A stretch of DNA of 64,000 nucleotides from Lavandula angustifolia (GCA_028984105.1 CM054808.1:4946012-5010011); one strand, 5' to 3'; shown: positions 43,901-55,694, numbered from the stretch's first letter. A program made the numbers and translations. Notes: a model not told the origin generated them from the sequence alone.

Positions 43901-46900
43901 TGAATAAACACTCCACTTCGTCCATTAGTCTTACCACCTTTTCTTTCCACAAAAGAACCCATCATTAATAATTCACTTATTTAATCAATTCCCTACCCAA
44001 TAATTATTCCACTAACTATCATTATATAATATAATTATCATTCCAATAACTATTAATTGTATATATTTAATATAATTATTAATTAATTAATCGACCAATC
44101 CATGTTTAATATTTCATTCAACTTTCGATCATGCATATTTGGCATAATGAGATGTTATAAACTTGTGATCGTCGTACCTTGTCGGAACTAATGAAATGCG
44201 ATCTTTTGACTACTTTGATGTAGCTTGCTGAAGCCTGCTGATTTGCTACCTGGTGAAGATATCCACAATTCTATTAAGATATTCATTAATTTCAATCAAA
44301 CAACCTACGAAAGCATAATACTGGATCGACTTGATAGTAATTACCTTGTCGAATTTCTTGAGGATCTTTGTAAAGGCCACCATGTTCAGTGAACTAACAA
44401 ATAGCACTAATTAAGTTCATTAGAATAAATAAACTCATGCAGCGAAAATTCAAACTCGAATGTTCTTTAAATTCAGTGTGATAAAAACTGTATTGAAACC
44501 TCGTATCTATAATATTTTTGTCTTGTCTCTAGCTATTTATTTTCTCAAATAATTATTACACGAGTTCATGTTTTCTGCGTTTTGTTTGCATGACAGCAGG
44601 TATAAAAAAGCACATCTGTTATTTCAGGTGCCAGTTTTCAGGGGGTGTCATATATCATGTGATTCTATAAAACAAAATTCTTCACTCATTAAATTCAAAA
44701 ATATTACCTTGATTATTTATGTATATATTGCTCTTATGATTTTTACATATAGCCAGAGGACCACCTATTCTAGGATTTATGGCTTTTATTAGTCACTAAA
44801 TACATGTACTACCCGATACCAAATAATTCTCCATTTTTAAATCTCTTATTCCAACTGTGTATTGCTGGCTTGCACAATTTAAAATTTTCATAACTATTAC
44901 GTACTAATAGTAAATACGAAAGAAATTATTTAGGCGGGTATTGGAGTTAAAAAAACAATGTATCATAATCTTTATAAAGGAATATTATTAATAATAAACG
45001 TACCTATACGTTTTTAGCAAGCCAAGTCCTCTATAAAGTTCCACAAATGCCCCCCTAATCATCTTTTCTGCACACTGAATCTTCTTTCTGTTGATATATT
45101 CCCCACCTCCTCCGTTCTTGGGGTTGTTTACTAAATCCTCCCACAGCATCGACGTAACGGCAGCGATGGTCTTTGTCGGCGTTGTGGCCGGAATATCGAT
45201 TCGCATGGCAATCTTAGGCTTCCCTTTCTTTGTCTTTCCTCTTATGGCCGAATTCACGAAATTTACCCCATTTTTTTCCAGTGCTGCTATAACTTCATCG
45301 GTTTGAGAATCCGTTGGACTGTCGCAGCACTCGCTCTGGCTCTCTGCATACAACACAAGTTTTAATTCATGAAAGATGAAAGGCCAAAATTTTAATGTCC
45401 TTATATCCGCACTTTCCTTTATAATTTAGTACCTCTACTTACTACGTACCTAGGATGTGTTTTGTATCTGTCTTTTTAAATATTCATCAGTTTTTTAAAT
45501 GCATATATAGTTTTTTAGTGTTTACCAAGAGTTGTCCCATAAAGTCAATGTCTCAATCATGTCGTGGTTAAAAATACATACTTTTTATATAATTAGAGAG
45601 AATAAAAACTAAAAGAATATTTTGTATTGATATGCAAATTAATAGTTTTAACTGGGACATAGTCGACATACTAACTTTTTGGAACAACAGATCTGTTCTT
45701 GTTTACGAAATATATTTTATCACATAACTGAATTCATGACCCTAAATCATGATGCAAGATGTGTAAAAATCAACCTTTTCGTTCACTTCTTGAAATTATC
45801 AATGCCTTTTTACGAAAAACGGATAGATGTTTTAGTTTTACAGTTTCTCGTTGCAACGTTGCAAAAACATGGAGTAATCTATATTTTAGTTATCTCTTCT
45901 CTCTCTCTTAGAACACCCCGTTTTCGTTATCCACATTTATTCTTCAACTCCTCCAGTTTCAGTCGAACTACTTTTGCACAAGTATTTATTTTTATTTTTG
46001 CAACGATAAGATTACAATGCAGTTTATATATTAATTCTTCACTCATCAATATGTTTTGTCAATTTCTTTTCTTTTTCTTAGAATTTTGGTTAAAACATCA
46101 AATCGATCCAAACCGAAATTCTAGATTAAAAATCAAAATGAAAAATTTCAATTTGGTGTTTGAATTTGTAAAATAGAGAACCAAATTTTCGGTTAGATTT
46201 TGTTCAATCTATCTGTACTGACATGGCTATATATGTGTCAGTAAACAACTTATATTGGATTTTCACATGTAGAGTTGTTAATTACGTTTGGCCGAGCTGC
46301 TAAACTGAAGATAAATTGTTCGGCTGGTTTGTTTTAGGGGGTTAGGCCCAGTCGAGCTTACAAAAATACTTGTAATTTTTTGTTGTCTACTTTAACATAC
46401 CAAGTACCTTGGAAAATAAAATATTCTCTATAATCTGAAATATTTCATATGCGACAAATATAATAAAATTAATTAGTTATATTGTTGGCGTAACAAATAA
46501 ATAGACTTTTAATCGGTGACTTGATATAGTAATTGAGGCTGTGAATCCAATTTTTGCAATGAGTATGTAAATGTAGACATAACAACTGACCGGACAAGTC
46601 CGAGGCCGAGCGCGAGAGAAACCCCAGTGCGGCGCCGCCAAAGCTTTTGCTGCGGCAGTCGCCGAGGATTCTCTTAAGGTGGATCAAAATCAATTGCTGC
46701 TTCTTCAATATATCTCCTCTTTCCAGAAACTCGGTCTCTTTAGACTTGTAAAAGTGATTCACTTTGTTTAGCTCATCATCTAACATTTCGAAGAACACCT
46801 TAACCTGTTCGTATTATATATATCAAAATTAATTAACCAAACAAATTAACGTAGCTAAAAATACAATTTAGAAGAAATTAAATAGATTTGAGAGACCTCG

Positions 46901-47588
46901 TCTTCCTCAGAGAACAGCTGACTAAGCTCAGTTTCATAAACCTCAACATCTTCTTCTCCTCCTCCTACTGAAACTCTACTTTTCACCTGCAACAGGAAGA
47001 GCCATTTCGTTGGTTTTTCTAGTTGTTAGTTTTGTTTCACAATTTTGCCAGGATGCATAGCCGCAATAAACAAGCTGTTTAATTTTCTGCTTTATCGCGC
47101 AAGCAACCAAGGAAAACAAAAACGAGTTGACCAATTAAAAGCGCGACTTTGTGATATCATATATAGATACTGGACCTTCCTTACGAATATCTTCAACTTT
47201 TCCATATCCTCGAACAATACAAGTATGGAAGAATCAAACAAAAAACAGATAACCGAACATGCACCCATTTAGTAAAATAAAAACGGAATATATATAAAGC
47301 AGATCTGCATAAGAGGGAGATGTTGATTATTCCAGAAAATGTATATTTTCAATATCTGCATACCTGGATGATTTCGCGGTTCTCAACATTGCCTGTTAGT
47401 TTGGCTGAGAGAGCTCGAATCGGATCGAAAATGGATCTGCCAAAGTCATATTTGGTGCCGGAGAGATGCTTAGGCTTTCTTGATATCTTGACCTTTTTCA
47501 CAAGCTTTTTGAGTTGCCAGTAGTTTACAAATGCATGTTTCCATTCTGGAATGAGTTGGGCTTCCAGCTCCTTGGAGAATTTCACCAT
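40918..47588 (-). CDS. PHO1-like: PHO1-type SPX-EXS phosphate exporter
   Basis: Integral membrane protein of the PHO1 family; members export inorganic phosphate (xylem loading in Arabidopsis) and sense inositol pyrophosphates through SPX. Coding exons, first to last: 47364-47588, 46897-46986, 46591-46804, 45004-45343, 44345-44393, 44178-44249, 43808-43937, 43596-43716, 42357-42606, 42179-42283, 41899-41943, 41654-41806, 41291-41569, 41080-41216, 40918-41008; 2301 nt, 766 residues plus stop, with phases consistent throughout. SPX: MVKFSKELEAQLIPEWK at the N-terminus, NYWQLKKLVKK, and the Lys cluster KILKKFDK near residue 300. Hydrophobic segments run from exon 8 on (GTFVTLFCLYAILAHLSGLY). EXS: RYSFLRVMRNIICSPFYKV, ANLGKYVSAMVAAGARLTY, WDFVKDWGLL. 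C-terminus RDMDSDG. The long intron between exons 3 and 4 (1.25 kb) and a Stowaway MITE in intron 8 are noncoding. The paralogue cannot be named from this alone. Confidence 0.93.
41570..41653 (-). other. GC-AG intron 12 of the PHO1-like gene
   Basis: Exon 12 must end ATGCAG (41654) and exon 13 must start TGCGTGCGG (41569) to keep the conserved reading AMQ-C-RRWFDE. The intron thus starts GCATGT and ends TTCTTCAG. A GT donor five bases downstream would shift the frame. Confidence 0.75.
43130..43331. mobile_element. Stowaway-type MITE in PHO1 intron 8
   Basis: Termini CTCCCTCCGTCCC at 43130 and its inverse GGGACGGAGGGAG ending at 43331, flanked by TA (43128-43129 and 43332-43333). Subterminal TATAATGT and ATTAATAT words. 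The 202-bp element lies within the 0.99-kb intron between exons 8 and 9. Confidence 0.9.
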
Positions 47589-48789
47589 GTCGTCGTGCCG
47601 GTGGGAGGGTGGCGGAGGACTCAGCTGAAGGGATTGCGGCAGGGAGAGTAGAATTACAGAATTCTATATATAGACAAGTTTTGAGTGTAACTTGTATTAA
47701 CAAATTAGATATAAATAGGAGATAATGCTACTAATCTACACCGTAAATTGTAGGTTAAAGCTACTTTGAGATCGATCTTGTAAATATAGACTTTAAAGCT
47801 GGCCTATTAATTTTTATCTTTAATAAGAGGAACTTAAAGTTGTTACTTATGGTACGTACTCAATATAAATTGTTTTTTATAATCATCTGTAAACTGCAAT
47901 AAGTTATAAATAACATGTGTAAAAATTGAAATTCAAAACGTTTGAAAGAAATTTTGTTGCATTTTAAGTGGTTTGCATTGATTTTTTTATTTTCTTCTCA
48001 GTGATTAATACTTAAAATAATATTCTAATATAATATAATGTGTCATACCACTATTATACTACTTTACACAACAGACACAATGTTCTTAAATCTTATGCTC
48101 GAAGATTTTGAGCTACTAATGACGGACATATATAGTGAGTACATTTTATTAACTATATTATAAGTAATTGATGAAACATATTTATTTATGTATAATGTGC
48201 GTACTCAGTAGTACTAATTGCAGTACAGTTCAAACAGAAAGTTTAGAATTTCTAGTTATTAAACAATAATGAGTTATAGATGAAAATATTAAATGTGCAT
48301 AAATGACATTATGCTTAATTTTCTATTAGAAACTAGTATATTTCACTATAAATATATATACACATGGAGGGTTATCTATGCAGGATTGCATCAACTATGG
48401 ATTACTCTCAGCTCCTCACAGAGAAAGTCATCAAAAATATATTACCGTATTTATACTAATAAAATATTGTTGAAGGGATTTAAGAGGGATGTGTGGCTGT
48501 CTAATCTCTGCGCACTTTACGTGGTGCGGATTGATTAAATTCACTTTTGAAGACATATACTCCTATATAGCCTTTTAATTTATAAATACTAGATAAGAAA
48601 AGTTTATATAAACATTAACGATATATACGTATACCCAAAGATTACTGTTGGATCGACTCTACGTAGGCTAAAACGTATGTGCACCGGCCTATTTAACCTA
48701 CTTGATTCCAATCCGCGTGTGATAACACCAGTATGACGTCATTATTATATTATTATTTTTTAACTTGTTTATTTTTTAAAAAAAAGAAA
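47589..48789. other. Upstream region of the PHO1-like gene
   Basis: AT-rich spacer with no second gene. The first few hundred bp right of 47588 should hold the 5' UTR and promoter. I found no PHR1-binding P1BS word (GNATATNC) by eye. No transposon termini recognised. Confidence 0.5.
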
Positions 48790-49235
48790 TTTACGACATG
48801 AGTGTCATTTTTTGTGATCAAAAGTATTATTCATTGAACATCATTTATTTTAGAGCAAAAGCGTCATTTCAATTTTGAACACTTAATATCATCACCGACA
48901 AAAGTGTCATTTGTTTTGAACAAAAAAATTATTTATTTCGAAACAGAAGTGTCATTTTCATTTTCAGCACTAACTACCAGCACTGACAAAAGTGTCATTT
49001 GTTTTGAACAAATATGTCATTTCTAGAGTATCATTTGTTTCAAACAAAAGTGTCATTTATTCTTACGAAAAGTGTCATTTATGGATTATTAATTATTTTG
49101 AAAAAATATATTTATTTTGAAAAAATGTCATTTGTGTATGAAAGAAGTGTTATATGTTGTGAACAAATGTATGTTATTTGTTTTTAACACAAATATCATT
49201 TTATTGAGTATTAATTGTTAGGAAAAAATGTGCTA
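48790..49235. repeat. Degenerate GTGTCATTTGTT repeat field, copy 2
   Basis: About fifteen occurrences of GTGTCATTT/TGTCATTTGTT-like words, many in the context AAAAGTGTCATTTGTTTTGAAC, spaced irregularly. It resembles 3680-4345 in words and spacing. It ends just before the copia LTR boundary at 49259. Confidence 0.7.
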
Positions 49236-49258
49236 ATTGTTTAGAATTAAAGCTTCAT

Positions 49259-50287
49259 GTTGGTCCAGAGATAGCTGAATGTTGCTACTTAACTAGTCTA
49301 CTTGACTAGTCAATTGGCCAGTTAAATTTCTGGATCGCGTGGGCAGAGAGTTCCTCTACTGAGTATGTCTACTGACTTATATCAGTGAACAGTAGTTCAG
49401 TATTAGAAATTCTGTGCGGAAGTGTAGGCCTAAAATATATTCGTCTCAGTTGAAAACCCGTTTTATGCTGTTTGATTTAAAGTCAGTTTTATGCAATGTG
49501 AACAGTAATCAATGCAACAGTAAATCAATACAAGCAATTTTTAAAGTAGTTCGGATACACAGGATCCTACATCCACTATCTTGAACAAAGCAAGAGTTCT
49601 TGATTAGCTTATACTAAGCAAGTCTTAGTCGATCTGTTCACTAGACAGATACATTCTTGTTATCTTATACTAAGCAAGTCTCAGTTAATCTGTACGCTGG
49701 ACAGATATTTACTTATAGTCATAGTGACTTTACAATTCTCAACCGTGAAGGTTTGAGTTTCTCCAGCTATGAAGGAGTTCTTACAATAAGAAACAGTTTA
49801 CACAGATGAACTCCTTCGAGGTTTCTAAGATAATGATATCACAATAAGAAAGTTTAGTTTAGAGAAGGGGAACTAATGGATCTCTAGATAGAAGAACTAA
49901 GATGATCTTCAAATGAACAAGTTCTTCGTTGTATTTGGCTTTGAGTTCGCTAGAGTATTTGATCGTTTGAGTGCTTGGTTCCCTTATTGTTTGGTTTTTT
50001 CTGCATGAAGACTCTTCTCTATTTATAGTCTTCGATTCATGAATAGATCCGTTGGAGGGAGTCTAGACACGTGTCGAATAAGACAAGGAAAATGGCAATA
50101 TCGATTTTGAATATCACTGTAGAGATTTCCTCTTTTTCAGTCTTGGAGCAGCTTTATACCAGAGCAGGTAAAGTGCTGGCGGTTCCTCATTGGTCGAGGT
50201 TATGAGAGTAGGTGAGTCTTGTTCAAACTCCAAGTGTACTGTGAGTTCACTTCCTCTGAATCCTCGGACCTTCAACTGAATTGTCTC
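49259..50287 (-). mobile_element. Copia LTR, minus orientation, 3' side truncated
   Basis: Starts TGTTGGTCCAGAG (reverse of the LTR end CTCTGGACCAACA), then GCGGAAGTGTAGGCC near 49418, TCCTAC near 49565, reversed CTATAAATAG near 50015-50025, and CATTGGTCGAGGTTATG near 50190. It stops at about 50285, where extra-ORF sequence starts, so the U3 beginning, polypurine tract and the second half of that ORF are deleted. Confidence 0.8.
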
Positions 50288-51820
50288 ATACTCATGCTTT
50301 TGAGATTCGTGATTTAGATGGCGTAGGAATGATTGCGCCAGATGAAGGAGGTTGTGGAGGCGAGTAATCCCTGGGAGATTTTCCCTCAGCAGATCCTCCC
50401 AGGCCAGCATCATTGGGTGGTGAGTCTGGGTGCGAGTCAGGATGAGTCATGGGCTGAGTAGTCGATTCAAGTTGTCCCTTCTGACTCAGGAGCATCAGCA
50501 TGGCGGCTTTAAGATCCTCCATGGAGGCGATGTCAACAGACTTGCCATAGACAATCTCCTCTCTTAGAATCTGCTCGTCTTTAGCCAATTTAGACTCTCC
50601 TTAGGTGGATCGTCTCTTCCAATAGATACCATTCCAGGAACCTTAGACGGATCTGCACCCTCGCTCAGAAAGCTATATCCATGAGATCTGCATGATCGAG
50701 GATCTCAGGGATTTCATCAGCTACTTCCTCAGCAGTTCTGCTCTGAGCAGGATCGAGGTTGGGACTGATGTGGAGTATTCAATCGGTGGAATGTCTGCTG
50801 GAATGTCTGACTGAGTCTCCTAAGAATGAATCCTCTTGACCTTCTCTCTTAGAGTCATGTCCTCCTGACCTGACTCTGAGTCCCGAATAGAGACAGTCTC
50901 AAGAATCACTTCAGTACTTTCTGGCTTCTCCAACACTTTCCTCTTCTTCTGCTGAGTTGGACGAGGATCCTGAGAGATCTCCAAAGGACGCTTGTCATGT
51001 AGTCCTCGTCCAATGGACTTCTCAGCTGCTGCCTCATTTAGGAACTTCACGTTCTTCTTGTCGAACGGGAATGCATCATCAAATACTACTCTTCCCTCGC
51101 ACAGATCTTCAAGAAGGATCGAAACCTTTGAGCCGTAGAGTAGCTTGCCCTTAGGAAAGAGTTGAAGGCTGGAGTTGTCATCATTAGCGGTGAATTTCTG
51201 GAGCTGAGCCTTGAATTCAGATCTGAAAAAGGCGTTCCAGTTGACATTCACTCCTTTCATTATGGCCATCATGAGCTGAATCCGGACCCTGGATAACTCA
51301 TCATACGATCCTGCGTGATTCACTATGTAGGCCAGACCCCTGTATTCAGGGAGCAGCTGATTTTTCGGGAACGCTGCTTTGAATACCACGTTCTGCTGTC
51401 CACTGAATCTGCAGAGATACTGATTGATGGATGGCTCCTTGTATCTGATTGGAGAAATCCCTTCATCAGATAAATGAAAGCTTCTGAGAATGTAGTTGGA
51501 GATATCAACGTCTGCAATCTTCTCTTTCCAGACGTTGGGGTTGTCTCTCTAATGTAGTTGATGCAGGTAATGTCTGTCACCTTGTCATCTTGCCGGATGT
51601 TAATGAAGAACTTGACAACTTGCCTCGGAAGGCTATAACATGGAGACCTCGAGAGAACAGTTATAAGACTGGATGTCTCTAGAGCATCGATGATGCTGTC
51701 CATGCACGCGACGTTGCAGGATCTAAATGAAAGAATTAGCTCGAACCAGACTCTCTTGGAGTCGAGGATCTCCTGCATGTCGGTGGGGATGAGGACCTCA
51801 TTGTTTGCGGACGTCGCCAT
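50288..51820 (-). pseudogene. Extra ORF downstream of pol, copy C, N-terminal half
   Basis: Best preserved N-terminus. Start at 51820 (MATSANNEVLIPTDMQEI), then RVWFELILSF, YSLPRQVVKFFINIRQ, a frameshift near 51323-51389, then KAAFPKNQLLPEYRGLAYIV, MMAIMKGVNVNWNAFF, GKLLYGSKVSILLED, FDDAFPFDKKNVKFLNEAA, a basic patch TQQKKRKVLEK, and after another break SMEDLKAAMLMLL at about 50520. The sequence joins the LTR at about 50287. Apart from two breaks the N-terminal roughly 350 codons are open. It has no signal peptide or transmembrane segment that I can see. Family unknown. Confidence 0.65.
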
Positions 51821-52400
51821 TGAAGATGATTAAAACTGAATCTGTAAAGATAATGTTAGCACTCGAAAATAAAGTGAGTCAATACGTAACAGAAGCAGTT
51901 TAGAAAAATATTTACCAAAAGATGTGCACATGATCGTAATAGATTTCTAAGCAAGTATATTTGCAGGGCACAAATCGTTTGTTAATGGCGGAAAAGTGAC
52001 TTAGAAGGGATAAACACTAGAATATATATGAAACTGAATATGAATGGTTTATTCCTTGTGCGGTTAAGATTAATTGGTTTTTTAAATGTTGGACGGCTTA
52101 GATTAAATGTTATAAGAGGGTATAATTACTAGCCGCCTATAATCTCGACCTACTTATCTCTATTACTTAATAGGTAAGGCGAAATGACATGCATTTAATG
52201 CACCGCAGTCAGCATATGGAATGTCGTGCTTTTAATGAGAACGATATGCTTAATGACGTACTATGAATATTAATGGCGGGAAATAAATATTATATCATGT
52301 TGATCACCTAATGTTGAATAAATACTCATAACCTGTCAGCTGAACATAGTAGTCAGCTGATACCACTGTGAAGACACTAAGTGTTTCAGCAGTACTGAGA
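51821..52400 (-). other. Conserved leader between pol and extra ORF, copy C
   Basis: Shares with copies B and D: GATAAACCATTCATATTCAG-type words, GAAATGACATGCATTTAATG at about 52180, GGAATGTCGTGC near 52215, paired TCAGCTGA words at about 52335-52360, and on the minus strand CTAACATTATCTTTACAG right before the ORF start (about 51840-51857). Confidence 0.65.
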
Positions 52401-52860
52401 GTTTGTTCCCCCTTACTCAGTACCCTCTGGATCGTCTTACTAAATTGAGTAAGTGGGATCTAGTAGACCTAGTTCTACTGAGAGAACATTGAATCTGGTC
52501 TCAGCTAGAGGTTCGGTCAGAACATCAGCTCGTTGCTTATCAGTATGGATCTTTTCCATTCTGATATCGTTCTTGGTCTCTGATGAAGTGATGCCTTATG
52601 TCCATGTGCTTGCATCGAGTATATAGAAAAGGATTCTGTGTGATTGCAATTGCACTGGTATTGTCGCAGTAGATAGACACTTCATCTTGATGAATGTCGT
52701 AGTCTCTCAGTTGTTGTTGAAGCCACAATATCTGTGCGCAACAGCTTCTGGCAGCCATGTATTTAGCTTCAGTAGTGGACTTAGCTACTAAATGTTATTT
52801 CTTGGAGAACCAAAATATGAGCTTACTGCCGAGGAATTGACAAGTTCATGAGGTAGACTT
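52401..52860 (-). pseudogene. Copia RNase H, C-terminal part
   Basis: Minus frame with MAARSCCAQILWLQQQLRDY, VSIYCDNTSAIAITQNP and CKHMDIRHHFIRD, the usual end of copia pol. Preceded by broken frame KSTTEAKYMAARS. It continues upstream into the fused piece at 52846-53205 after two stops. Confidence 0.85.
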
Positions 52861-53205
52861 TCTGCCGATTCGACTTCCTGCATAATCAACATCAGAATAA
52901 CCTGTCAATTCAAGATTATCATCAGCAGGATACCATAACCCAACATCAGATGTTCCCTTCAGGTAACGCATAATTTTCTTCGCTGAATCTAGATGACTCC
53001 TCTTTCCTTTGATCGTCACTGGATTGACTGACCCAAATATATCCATGTGAAGCAGCTGAAGGATTCTATCAGTGGAAGGTGACGGAATAGGCGGATTGCT
53101 TGACTTTGTTTGCTTCACCTTCAAGCATGCCTCACAATTCTTGTGTCTTTTGAAAACACCGTTGGGCAGCCCTTTGACTTTAGCATTCCTTGCTAGCTTG
53201 TTCAT
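52846..53205 (-). pseudogene. Integrase fragment fused in frame to RNase H fragment
   Basis: A 119-codon open frame: NCEACLKVKQTKSSNPPIPS and LLHMDIFGSVNPVTIKGKR (integrase zinc region and first catalytic Asp) run directly into HLDSAKKIMRYLKGTSDVGL and YSDVDYAGSRIGRKSTS (start of RNase H). The rest of integrase and the whole reverse transcriptase are deleted at about 52998, with no stop at the join. Confidence 0.85.
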
Positions 53206-53470
53206 AGTCTTAAAGTTTAGATGGCTCAGTCATCTGTGCCACAACCATGCTTGAAGGGAGATTATGTTGAAGTCTTTCAACATATGATACTCTAGGAACT
53301 GTTGCAGTCCCTATTTTCAGCTTTCTGCATCCCCTTGTGTAGCCTTTGGAGTTGTCACCAAACTCAATTTTATGTCTCATTCTTGTTGCACATAGTCGGT
53401 CAACAGATTTTTTTGATGCATCATATGTCTTGAGCATCCGCTGTCCAAAATCCAAGGGTCCTATAGCACC
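53206..53470 (-). pseudogene. Copia protease region, minus remnant
   Basis: The frame reads DFGQRML in the wrong phase of the protease box, while GDNSKGYTRGCRKLKIGTATV and SYVERLQHNLP are recognisable. A frameshift hits the DSGCSRHM region, and part of the pre-integrase segment is missing before LSHLNFKTMNK. Confidence 0.7.
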
Positions 53471-54336
53471 TTCAAAACAGAAAAAGATTCAGGTACCCTT
53501 TGGGTTTAGCTTTTGGTCCTTAGATGTTAGTGGACTTTTGAATACAAACTTGTCTGACAACCCTGATGGTTTTAAACTTCTTGTCCTTCTTGTTAGCTGA
53601 CTTCTCCACTGAACTTAGCGATGCTTACTTTTTGCTCTTCTAAGGTTCAGACTTCTTCTTCTTCTGAACCTTCAGGCTTTTGACTCTTGGCTCATAGTAG
53701 TACGATCCATGTTGAGTTGGGTGAGTCCACTGTGGTTGGCCATACTATTCAGCCAACCTGACCTTCTTGGTTCCCCCTGAGTTGGATCTGGGTGTCTTGG
53801 TGCTTGAACCATGGGTCGATTTCTTGTTATTGGGCTGAGGTGCCATCATTTTCTGTTTGTTCTTCGCCTGAGGGGTGATAGGTTTAGCAGCTTGAACTTT
53901 CCCTCTGACAAACCGATCAACCAGCTTTTCTGAGCCTTTTGAGGTAGAGGTACATGCTTCATATGTGTAGCCAAGTCCTTCCTTAACGGAAACATGCCTC
54001 TGAGCTCTAAGCATACTTTCCATCTTCTCCTTGGCTCCTAGATACTGCTCTGTCATCAGACCTCACCAAACTTCATCACTCTTCCTGAGTGACTCATAGT
54101 CCATCTGTACTTCTGCGAGTTTCTCAGAGATGTCTTTGTTCAAGATTTAGATATGTGCTTCTTGATGTTGAGACATAGTCATCAGAGAGTTAATCTCTTC
54201 CTTCTATCTCAACACAAGTTCTTCAGACTCAGTAGAGTCCTGACTTCTCATCGAAAAACTCTAATTCTCAGCTTTCATAAGTTCCATCTCCTGAATTGTC
54301 TTACTGAATCTGGATCTGTTCTTCGAGCAGAACTTT
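53471..54336 (-). pseudogene. Copia gag C-terminal extension, minus remnant
   Basis: Pieces correspond to 33846-34733: EQYLGAKEKMESML, EGLGYTYEACTSTSKGSEKL, KNKQKMMAPQPNNKKSTHG, then RVVRQVCI-like tail near 53550. The coiled-coil portion at 54060-54330 is broken by stops. The left part of gag is cut by the plus-oriented LTR at 54337. Confidence 0.75.
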
Positions 54337-55566
54337 TGTTGGGATGAGTGTATATGATAAGATTTGAAGATCCCAAAACCCCTAGCTGAATGATGCGCCT
54401 TCGATATTGTAATAGTTTAGTTGAGGTCAGTTGTTAGAACTCAGTAGGCTAGAGTTCAGTAGCTGTAGATTCAGTAGAAGATTTTGCACTCAGCCGAAGA
54501 ACTCAGTATCGAGGATGTCTTTAAGTTTGAATGAGCATCACCAACTCTCATAGACCTCGACCAATAAGGAGCCGACATCGCCTTACCTGCTATGCCATAA
54601 AGCTGCTCCTAGCCGGAAAAAGAGGAAATATCTACAGTGACTCTACTCAACATTCAAATTATTATGGTTGTTTTCTTGTCTTATTCGACACGTGTCTAGA
54701 CTCCCTCCAAGGGATCTATTCACAAATCGAAGACTATAAATAGAGAAAAGTCTTCAGGTAGAAATACACTGGGAACCAAAGCAATCAAATCTCAAACACT
54801 TTAGCGAACTTACAACGACATTCAAGTGAAGAACTTGCTCTTAGACTTAGATCTTTTTAGTTTTTCTCTCTTGAGAATCATTGTTCCCTTTCTCTATCTA
54901 AGTGTGCGTATTGTAATACTCAATAGCTTAGAACCTCGAACGAGTTCATTTTATTGAACTGTTGTTATTGTAATAACTCCTTCTTAGTTGGAGAAATTAT
55001 AACATGTAAATGTTAAGATCTGTTCAGTCATTACGACTATAAGTATATATCTGTCTTGCGTAGAGATTGACTGAAGCTTGCTCAGTATAAGCAAACAAGT
55101 TAGAATCTGTCATGTGAACAGATCAACTGAGGCTTTCTCAGTATAATTAATACAAGATCTCCTACTTAGTTCAGGACAGTGGACGTAGGACCCTGTGTAT
55201 CCGAACCACTTTAAAAATCGATGTGTTGATTTTAACTGTTGCATTGATTTAACTTTTCATTCAGCATCCAACTGAGTTTTTAATCAAACAAACATAAAAA
55301 TGGATTTTCACCTGAGACGCAAATTTTAAGGGCCTACACTTCCGCACACAACTCTTGTACTGAACTATTGTTCACTGACATAAGTCAGTAGGACTATACT
55401 CTGTAGGAGAATCTCTGCCCACGCGATCGAGAAAGCATATATGGCTAACTGACAAAGTTCAGTAGCAACCTTTAGCTAATGCTGACTTTTGCGTTCTGAG
55501 TTTTAGAATTTGCATTCAGGTGTATTCACCCCCCCTCTACACCTGAAGCTCGTCTCTGGACCAATA
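54337..55566 (+). mobile_element. Copia 5' LTR, plus orientation, 1230 bp
   Basis: TGTTGGGATGAG at the start and CTCTGGACCAATA at the end (canonical CCAACA altered), next to a primer site. U3: GATCCCAAAACCCC, CCTCGACCAATAAGGAG, CACGTG, CTCCAAGGGATC, TATAAATAG at 54735. R/U5: GGACAGTGGACGTAGGACC near 55165, CCGAACCACTTTAAAAATCG, GGGCCTACACTTCCGCAC near 55330, and the CAGGTGTA...TACACCTG hairpin with a C-run at 55518-55554. It abuts a gag remnant of the opposite orientation, head to head. Confidence 0.9.
54735..54743 (+). promoter_or_regulatory. LTR TATA box
   Basis: CTATAAATAGAG in U3. Transcription would start some 30 bp downstream; the LTR sequence from there is the likely R region. Confidence 0.65.
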
Positions 55567-55568
55567 AT

Positions 55569-55579
55569 TAGTATCAGAG
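55569..55579 (+). promoter_or_regulatory. Primer-binding site with one mismatch
   Basis: TAGTATCAGAG compared with TGGTATCAGAG, the initiator-Met tRNA complement. It sits two bases inside the LTR end. Confidence 0.85.
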
Positions 55580-55694
55580 TGGTGTTCTTCTAGATCATCG
55601 TTATCTGTTTACTGGTCTAAACTCGAACAGATCCTGAAAACCGTTTTCTCTGCACTTACATCTCTTCATAGCATCCTATACCATATTCTTCAAC

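Noticed and set aside
45480..45660. Possible MITE around TTGTCCCATAAAGTC and GGGACATAGTCGAC
   Set aside because: Some inverted similarity, but ends and target duplication could not be defined.
45679..46176. 165-codon plus-strand ORF
   Set aside because: Lies wholly in PHO1 intron 3, is Phe/Leu/Ile-rich from AT-rich DNA, and has no recognisable domain.
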